Source: Bacillota bacterium (GTDB lineage: Bacteria > Bacillota > Clostridia > DSM-8532). Taken from it: DNA of 64,000 bases. Below the pieces are notes generated by a model, which had not been told where the DNA came from, made no database searches, and was given only the letters and a program-made list of their open reading frames with translations. Position numbers and translations under genes: made by a program. Shown here piece after piece: positions 54,894 through 61,127 of the stretch. The stretch is taken from assembly GCA_023443745.1 (NCBI GenBank), contig JAEZTB010000008.1:124001-188000 (forward strand), read 5' to 3'. Position 1 is the first letter of the stretch, and the number at the start of each line of letters is the position of its first letter.

Positions 54894-55634
54894 TCACATG
54901 TCCTTCAATGTACGCTTTAAGAACTCCCTGGTACGTTCTTGCTTTGGATTGTTAAAGATCTGCTCCGGACTGCCTTCCTCTAAAATAATACCCTGATCCA
55001 TAAAAACCACACGATCCGCCACATCTTTTGCAAAGCCCATTTCATGGGTTACAATCAGCATGGTAAGGCCGCTTTCGGCTAATTCTTTCATGACCTTGAG
55101 GACTTCACCTACCATCTCGGGATCGAGGGCCGATGTGGGCTCATCAAAAAGCATGACGTCCGGCTCCATGGATAACGCTCTTGCAATGGCAACACGCTGT
55201 TTTTGTCCACCGGATAGCTGATTGGGCTTTGCATTGATATATTGATCCATGCCAACAATATTTAAGTATTTCATGGCTACTTTTCGAGCCTCTTCTTTTG
55301 TGCGCTTCAATACCTTTATCTGTCCTACAAGACAGTTACTCAGTGCATTATGATTACTGAATAAGTTAAACTGTTGGAAGACCATCCCCAGCTTGGCGCG
55401 GTAGGTATAAATATCATGCTTGTCATCCAGAATATTTTCACCTTTATAGATAATCTCTCCGCCACTTGGCTTCTCTAGAAGGTTAACACATCTAAGAAGG
55501 GTTGATTTACCGGAGCCGGATGAGCCAATAATACAAACAACCTCTCCCTTATTCACCGAAAAGTCGATGTCCTTTAAAACTTCATTATCCCCAAAGGATT
55601 TACTTAAATGTTTTATTTCTATAATCTTTTCCAT
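54894..55634 (-). CDS. Amino-acid (probably lysine) ABC transporter, ATP-binding protein
   Basis: A 246-residue GlnQ-type ATPase with Walker A GSSGSGKST, Q-loop VFQQFNLF, signature LSGGQKQRVAIARAL, Walker B MLFDEPTSALD and H-loop VTHEMGFA. It drives import by the polar amino-acid permease encoded upstream. It is last in the SBP-permease-ATPase operon. The lysine riboswitch in the operon leader indicates lysine as substrate. GGAAGGACAG precedes the ATG. Confidence 0.93.
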   Translation of the reverse strand: MEKIIEIKHLSKSFGDNEVLKDIDFSVNKGEVVCIIGSSGSGKSTLLRCVNLLEKPSGGEIIYKGENILDDKHDIYTYRAKLGMVFQQFNLFSNHNALSNCLVGQIKVLKRTKEEARKVAMKYLNIVGMDQYINAKPNQLSGGQKQRVAIARALSMEPDVMLFDEPTSALDPEMVGEVLKVMKELAESGLTMLIVTHEMGFAKDVADRVVFMDQGIILEEGSPEQIFNNPKQERTREFLKRTLKDM

Positions 55635-55670
55635 ACTGTCCTTCCTTGTCTATGATAAATTGGCGGCAGC

Positions 55671-56429
55671 CTATTGCTTTCTTATAAGCTTCTGTTCCGG
55701 CGTCTCTACCTGCATCTGATTAGCATACAAAATAAAGTTTTCGGGCCCATCCATCTTTTTCTCAATAAACCGTAAAATCCTCGTTACTGTAAAAGTCATG
55801 ACAAAATAAAGAACACTCGCCACAAAAAAGGCCTCAAAGTATCTGAAGTTATTGCCTGCGATTGAATTGGTCTGAAAGTAAAGCTCCGAGACAGAAATGA
55901 CATTGAGCACCGAAGTGTCTTTGATATTGATGACAAATTCGTTGCCTGTCGCCGGCAGAATGTTTCGGATAACCTGGGGCATAACCACATTATACATGGT
56001 CTTTATATGATTCATGCCTATAGCATGTGCGGCTTCAAACTGACCTTTATCGATGGATATAATACCACCCCGAACAATCTCCGACATATAGGCACCTGTA
56101 TTAATCGATACAATAAATATTGCGGCCGTCAAGCGATCCATATGAAACCCGACCATTGCTGTTCCATAATAGATAACCATGGCCTGCACAATCATGGGTG
56201 TTCCTCGAAACACCTCTATGTAGATGGAGAGGATGACATTGATCAATTTCAGGAATAACCTTTTAACCCCTCGATTGGGCATCGGAATGGTGCGGATAAC
56301 CCCGACCAATAAACCAATGATAGACCCTAAAATAGTGCCTATTATGGAGATCAAAAGTGTCACACCCGCACCACGTAAGAACATTGGCCAGTAATTTGAA
56401 ACTATATTTGAAATCCAGTGTAAACTCAT
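55671..56429 (-). CDS. Amino-acid (probably lysine) ABC transporter, permease
   Basis: A 252-residue HisMQ-type permease with about five membrane helices. The EAA loop GQFEAAHAIGMNHIKTMYNV (about 145-164) contacts the ATPase. I start at ATG 56429 behind CGGAGG; the frame is open 11 codons upstream. It lies between the binding-protein and ATPase genes of a riboswitch-controlled operon. Confidence 0.92.
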   Translation of the reverse strand: MSLHWISNIVSNYWPMFLRGAGVTLLISIIGTILGSIIGLLVGVIRTIPMPNRGVKRLFLKLINVILSIYIEVFRGTPMIVQAMVIYYGTAMVGFHMDRLTAAIFIVSINTGAYMSEIVRGGIISIDKGQFEAAHAIGMNHIKTMYNVVMPQVIRNILPATGNEFVINIKDTSVLNVISVSELYFQTNSIAGNNFRYFEAFFVASVLYFVMTFTVTRILRFIEKKMDGPENFILYANQMQVETPEQKLIRKQ

Positions 56430-56498
56430 ACTGATCCTCCGATTGATTGAGGTGCGCTCCACAGAGAACGCACCTCATACCTCGATCCGCTAAAAAAC

Positions 56499-57314
56499 TT
56501 ATTGGGCTGCCGGCTGATTTTTGATAGCTTCACCCATAATACGGGTTTGCTCATCTAAAGAGATGTCTGCCAGTATTTTATTTATTTTTTCAGTTAATTT
56601 ACTGCCTTTTTTAATTCCTACAGCAATGTCCGTATCTTCATCAGATGTTGCAAATCCATCTTTGAATTCTACCATTTTAAAGTTTTCATTTGCCGCTTCG
56701 GCACTTTCACCCTCGGGTTTCTCCGAGACATAGCCATCGATGATCCCCGATTCAAGGGCTACTCTCATGGCCGGGAAGTTCGCCATGGCTGGTTCCATGG
56801 CAACACCCTCAATCTGGTCAATGACAGAATAGTGGAAGGTATTTAATTGGCCAGTTATTTTTGCACCCTTAAAGTCCTGTATTGAAGTCGCATTTTCATA
56901 TTTGCCGCCTTTTTTAACAACCATAACCAGAGTGGATTTATAATAATTATCCGAAAAATCAATAGTTAAAAGGCGTTCTGCAGTTGGTGACATACCGGCG
57001 ATAATGGCGTCAATCTTTCCAGACTCAACGGCAAGGCTGAGGCCGTTCCATTCTGTCTTGACAATAACCAGCTTCTGCCCGAGACCCTCTGCAATTTTCT
57101 TAGCAATTTCTACATCATACCCGCCTGCAAACTCCTTACTCCCTTCAATCGGTACAGCTCCGTTGGAATCGTCGATCTGAGTCCAGTTGAATGGTGCATA
57201 CCCACATTCCATACCCACTTTGAATATACCGTCGTCCTCTTTTGACCCACAGCCAGTCAGCAGCATAACCAATACAAGAGCTGCTGCAAATAAAAATGAC
57301 ATTTTTTTTCTCAT
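56499..57314 (-). CDS. Amino-acid (probably lysine) ABC transporter, substrate-binding lipoprotein
   Basis: A 271-residue family-3 solute-binding protein. The signal peptide ends in a lipobox (LLTGC, Cys about 22), so it is anchored to the outer face of the membrane. Typical SBP_bac_3 features are VGMECGYAPFNW and GGYDVEIAKKIAE. AGGAGAG precedes the ATG. It is the first gene after the lysine riboswitch terminator, which is the main evidence for lysine as ligand. Confidence 0.93.
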   Translation of the reverse strand: MRKKMSFLFAAALVLVMLLTGCGSKEDDGIFKVGMECGYAPFNWTQIDDSNGAVPIEGSKEFAGGYDVEIAKKIAEGLGQKLVIVKTEWNGLSLAVESGKIDAIIAGMSPTAERLLTIDFSDNYYKSTLVMVVKKGGKYENATSIQDFKGAKITGQLNTFHYSVIDQIEGVAMEPAMANFPAMRVALESGIIDGYVSEKPEGESAEAANENFKMVEFKDGFATSDEDTDIAVGIKKGSKLTEKINKILADISLDEQTRIMGEAIKNQPAAQ

Positions 57315-57408
57315 GATCTTTCTCTCCTCTTAATTCTTTTAAAATATAGCACTGTTTAAAGGAAGCTAAGCCTCCAAGTTTTCTCCACCGTAGAAAAGAT
57401 AACTAAAT

Positions 57409-57437
57409 AAAAAAAGACCTGAGATGAACTCAGGCCA
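57409..57437 (-). terminator. Terminator of the lysine riboswitch
   Basis: Minus-strand GGCCTGAG-TTCAT-CTCAGGTC followed by seven T, about 95 nt before the binding-protein start and about 40 nt after the aptamer. This is the off switch of the riboswitch. Confidence 0.9.
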
Positions 57438-57477
57438 TTAATACAGAATTGCCTATAATTCCTCCCCTTCCCCAAAT

Positions 57478-57651
57478 GAGATAGCACAACTCAATAAACC
57501 GGGTCGTTTACTGAGACAGCTCTGCAGCTCTTAACTGCAGATCCAGCATATAATACCGAGCATATTATAAGCTTCGGCGACATTTCCTTCTCCCTAGCCT
57601 CATTGCGGCTCAAGCTCCACTAAGGACTGTTAAATATCGCGCCTCTACCTC
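57478..57651 (-). ncRNA. Lysine riboswitch (L box) of the lysine ABC transporter
   Basis: On the minus strand the sequence follows the L-box consensus: GAGGTAGAGGCGCG at the 5' side, GGAGAAGGAAATGTCGCCGAAG in the core (shown in part), a paired CTGCAGTTAAGAGCTGCAG arm, and a 3' CTATCTC that closes P1 with GAGGTAG. Length is 174 nt, the usual size. A strong terminator follows. Lysine should stop transcription of the transporter genes. Confidence 0.93.
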
Positions 57652-57681
57652 ACCTAAAAAAGTGAGGTCGTATATACATAC

Positions 57682-57711
57682 AGTCTACAACAGCGTAACT
57701 CCCTGTGTCAA
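57682..57711 (-). promoter_or_regulatory. Promoter of the riboswitch operon
   Basis: Minus-strand TTGACA and TAGACT with an 18-bp spacer, about 30 nt before the aptamer and just past the upstream gene stop. Confidence 0.65.
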
Positions 57712-57731
57712 CTTTGCTTTTAAATTTTGCT

Positions 57732-59249
57732 TTAATCATAAGTATATGCAATTTCTTTTTCGATTTCTGCGTAGTTTTCAAGCATAGCGACAAATATATA
57801 AACAATTTGGGCATCGAACTGCGTCCCGGCCCCACCCAGCAACTGGCTTATGGCAGTTTTTAAATCCAGCTTTGAACGGTAGTGACGATCGGACATCATG
57901 GCATCAAAAGCATCTGCTACTGATACGATCCGAGCCATAAACGGTATCTGCTGACCCATAAGGCCTTCAGGATAGCCCTTTCCGTCAATTCTTTCATGAT
58001 GGCATTTTACAACAGGAACCACGTCCTTGAACATGGAGATAACAGAAAGAATACGGGCACCTTTTGTAGGATGCTTTTTTATTTCGTCGTACTCTTTTAC
58101 ACTTAATTTCTCGCTTTTAAAAAGAATATCATCTGTTATACCCATTTTTCCTACATCATGGAATAATCCGGCAACTCGTAATATTTCAAGCTCACTCTCG
58201 TTTAAATCCAAGGCTTTCCCTATTTTTACACAATAATATGAAACCCGATCGGAATGTCCCCGAGTGTATTCATCCTTTGCATCAACAACCTGCCTGAGTG
58301 CCTCAATAGTATCCATATATCGAATCCGCAGTTGTTCATAAGTTCGATTTAGTTCTTCATTCTTTATGTTTACAAGAGAATGCAGGAAGGCGTTACTAAG
58401 TGAGGATGCGGCCTGAACCGCATAAATTTCAAGAAGCTTGTAGCCCTCTGTCATTTCGTTGGCCGCATTTTCTTCACTTTCCACATAGATTACACCAATG
58501 GATTCGGTGGTTTCATTGATTAACGGAAGAATAATACCGGCAGAATTTTTGATGATCTGCCTGGTTATTTTTGCTTTTCCTATATTTTCAAGCAGTTCTG
58601 AGTCCAGCATGGGCATGAAATCGGATATATCGGCTTTGTATTTGCCGATTCCCTTAAATATGCTTTTCCTTGAATCAAAGCTATCTACAATATTGTCAAC
58701 GAGAATAAAAGCATTCTCGCTGCTGAATAATGGGAGCAGTTCTGTCAGAATATCCTCCAGTATATTACCTATAGGTTGCAACTGATATATTTTTGGAACC
58801 GCCTGAAGTATCTTGTTTAAACCATCGCGAAATTGCTTTATGGTGTTCATCATGTTAATGGATTTTATTCCTGACTCAACAAGAAGCTGTAATTGATCAA
58901 AACGGTCACTTTTTTCACAGTAGCCCTGTATATCAAGTGCCTTAATCGTTTCCAGGGGTGGTGCCAGGTCCTTATGCCCTGTTAATAACAAGATATATAT
59001 TTCTGAATTGAATTGGCGGATTCTTCTTACGACCTCATCACCATGAATGGGTGCCATCAAATAGTCGAGTAACAAAAGATCAAAATGCTTGTTACGTACC
59101 CTTTCAACCGCCTCTAAAGGATCGGTAACGCCTTCATAATAATAGCCGCTTCTCTTTAGCAAGATGGATAGCGAATCAATAATGCCGGGTTCATCGTCAA
59201 CGAGCAGAATCTTCATGTCATTTGTAAGAGCTGCCATTTTTCTTCTCAT
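57732..59249 (-). CDS. Response regulator with receiver, GAF-like and HD-GYP domains
   Basis: A 505-residue two-component output protein. The receiver domain (about 12-127) has ILLVDDEPG and the phospho-acceptor Asp in LLLLDYLMAP (about 62). A GAF-like linker domain (about 150-290) follows. The HD-GYP domain (about 315-500) has intact GLFHDVGKMG and HHERIDGKGYP. It probably hydrolyses a cyclic dinucleotide when phosphorylated. The start is ATG 59249 (GTG 59258 is an alternative). It lies 24 nt after the histidine kinase gene, its likely partner, in the same operon as the NRPS-like gene. Confidence 0.92.
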   Translation of the reverse strand: MRRKMAALTNDMKILLVDDEPGIIDSLSILLKRSGYYYEGVTDPLEAVERVRNKHFDLLLLDYLMAPIHGDEVVRRIRQFNSEIYILLLTGHKDLAPPLETIKALDIQGYCEKSDRFDQLQLLVESGIKSINMMNTIKQFRDGLNKILQAVPKIYQLQPIGNILEDILTELLPLFSSENAFILVDNIVDSFDSRKSIFKGIGKYKADISDFMPMLDSELLENIGKAKITRQIIKNSAGIILPLINETTESIGVIYVESEENAANEMTEGYKLLEIYAVQAASSLSNAFLHSLVNIKNEELNRTYEQLRIRYMDTIEALRQVVDAKDEYTRGHSDRVSYYCVKIGKALDLNESELEILRVAGLFHDVGKMGITDDILFKSEKLSVKEYDEIKKHPTKGARILSVISMFKDVVPVVKCHHERIDGKGYPEGLMGQQIPFMARIVSVADAFDAMMSDRHYRSKLDLKTAISQLLGGAGTQFDAQIVYIFVAMLENYAEIEKEIAYTYD

Positions 59250-59273
59250 TTGCGACACTTCCTCAGTTAAAAA

Positions 59274-61100
59274 TTAGCTTATAATATCCGAGGCATGAGG
59301 TAGTTGTATATAAAAGGATGTTCCTTTACCTTCCACAGAATCAAACCACATCTTCCCACCGAACCGACCCTTTATGGTTGAGTAGGACATATACAATCCA
59401 AGTCCGGTTCCGTCCTTCCCTTTTGTTGTGATCATTTCTTTCAGAAGCCTGTGTTTTATACTCTCTGGAATACCTTTGGCATAATCCTTAATGGTGAATA
59501 GAATACTATTTTCATTGTACTCTATAATGAAATCAATAACACCACTTTTCTTTTCGTAGGCCTGTATGGCATTCACAATTATATTATCGAATACTTGTAC
59601 CAAACTGTTAACATCTCCAGATAACTCCGTGTTGCAATTAACGTTGATAACAGTATTCAATCTGCAATTATAGCGGATCAGCTCATATTTCATAAGTAAT
59701 TCAATTCTTTTAACAAGCTCACTTACACTAAAACTCAGCAGGGAAGAAGAATTGAATTGCACAGCCTGACCCTTGACAGTATCAATAATATCCGACATAT
59801 ATGAACAATACGGTTTTATTTTATCAAGCCAGGAGCGCATTTCTTCAGCTATTTCATGATGGTCCTCAAGTGTGACACCGCTCTCCCCTATTGACTGCTC
59901 ATATTCGTCAACCAGATCCTTTAGTCCCTCAACTGCTCCTGCTATAGACATGATGGGTGTTTTAAGGTTATGAGCTATCCCCCCCATGAGTTGACCCAAT
60001 GAAGCTAACCGTTCTTGCTCCATCATAATGGCGTGTTTTTCTTCAATGGTTGCTATGTTTTTGACGTTCTCAGTTATGTCCTTGAATAAAATAATCGTTC
60101 CAAGAAAATTTCGGTTGGATATGATAGGTGTTATTTCAATTTTAAAGTATTTATCAAAAAGATTTTCCTGAATATGTTTTTCAAAGGAGATAGATTTCTC
60201 GGCTCTTCTGGCTTTTTCAATAAGCTCCAACAATTTTTTATCGTGACCCATCAGGCTCGTTCCTTCGAGGAATCGGAATAAGTTCTTATTCCTGTAAATG
60301 GTGACAATATCTTTAAAGGTCGATGCCATCGTTCTATTAAAATCTATAATCTGATAGTCTTCGTTTATAACGATAAAACTATCTGAAATTCTGTCCACTA
60401 CCGTTTGTAGAGCTATAGGTGCAACACCTAAAAAGTTATAACGGAAGATTGCCAGAGCGAAGCACAAAACCGCAAAGGAAAAAGATATAGCCGTTGAGTA
60501 AGCAGGTAGAACTATTATTTTAAAGGTTGCCAGAACATTAACAATTAGAGGTATAAAAACCCCAATTAACAGCAAAGCTGTTTGCTTGGAAAAAAAACCA
60601 GAGTTTTTAAATGAAGAATAAATTAAAAGACTTATCCCAATCAATATATAGATGTATGCAGATACAGAATGAATAATAAAGAATTCGCCATATTCTACCA
60701 CACTATTATAAATAGAATATTTAACAAAGTAATGATGATGGTATTCGTTAGTTAATAACAATAAATAATCTATAATCGGGAAAACAAATAACAGAGCCGT
60801 TTTGAGGGAAATTCTTATTTTGGTATAGAAATATATTAATCCGATAAAAAGAACTGTTGGTGGTATAAAAATAAGCCCGAAATAGTAAAAATAAACGAAC
60901 AACATCGTAAAAGGACCGTTCAACATGATTGAGTATACTTCAAGTATGTGCCCTAAAGTCCATATAAATAGCAACAATATAGCACTCAAAAAGCAATAAT
61001 GCAGTTGAGTTTTATGCTTCATCCTACAAATGAAAAAAAACAGAACCAACGATAGAAGAGCCGATATATGTAATAATATAAAATAAAAATCGAAATACAA
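59274..61100 (-). CDS. Seven-transmembrane sensor histidine kinase
   Basis: A 608-residue sensor kinase. The N-terminal 220 residues hold seven to eight hydrophobic segments of the histidine-kinase 7TM type, followed by a PAS domain (about 230-345, DRISDSFIVINEDYQIIDFN). The H-box is GGIAHNLKTPIMSI with phospho-acceptor His377. The ATPase domain has the N-box VNAIQAYEKK and the G-box GKDGTGLGLYMSYS. The start is TTG 61100, 7 nt after GGGGAGG. It lies 27 nt after the NRPS-like gene and 24 nt before the HD-GYP regulator, so all three are probably co-transcribed. Confidence 0.92.
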   Translation of the reverse strand: MYFDFYFILLHISALLSLVLFFFICRMKHKTQLHYCFLSAILLLFIWTLGHILEVYSIMLNGPFTMLFVYFYYFGLIFIPPTVLFIGLIYFYTKIRISLKTALLFVFPIIDYLLLLTNEYHHHYFVKYSIYNSVVEYGEFFIIHSVSAYIYILIGISLLIYSSFKNSGFFSKQTALLLIGVFIPLIVNVLATFKIIVLPAYSTAISFSFAVLCFALAIFRYNFLGVAPIALQTVVDRISDSFIVINEDYQIIDFNRTMASTFKDIVTIYRNKNLFRFLEGTSLMGHDKKLLELIEKARRAEKSISFEKHIQENLFDKYFKIEITPIISNRNFLGTIILFKDITENVKNIATIEEKHAIMMEQERLASLGQLMGGIAHNLKTPIMSIAGAVEGLKDLVDEYEQSIGESGVTLEDHHEIAEEMRSWLDKIKPYCSYMSDIIDTVKGQAVQFNSSSLLSFSVSELVKRIELLMKYELIRYNCRLNTVINVNCNTELSGDVNSLVQVFDNIIVNAIQAYEKKSGVIDFIIEYNENSILFTIKDYAKGIPESIKHRLLKEMITTKGKDGTGLGLYMSYSTIKGRFGGKMWFDSVEGKGTSFYIQLPHASDIIS

Positions 61101-61127
61101 AATTGAGCCTCCCCTTTAAGCTACAAT

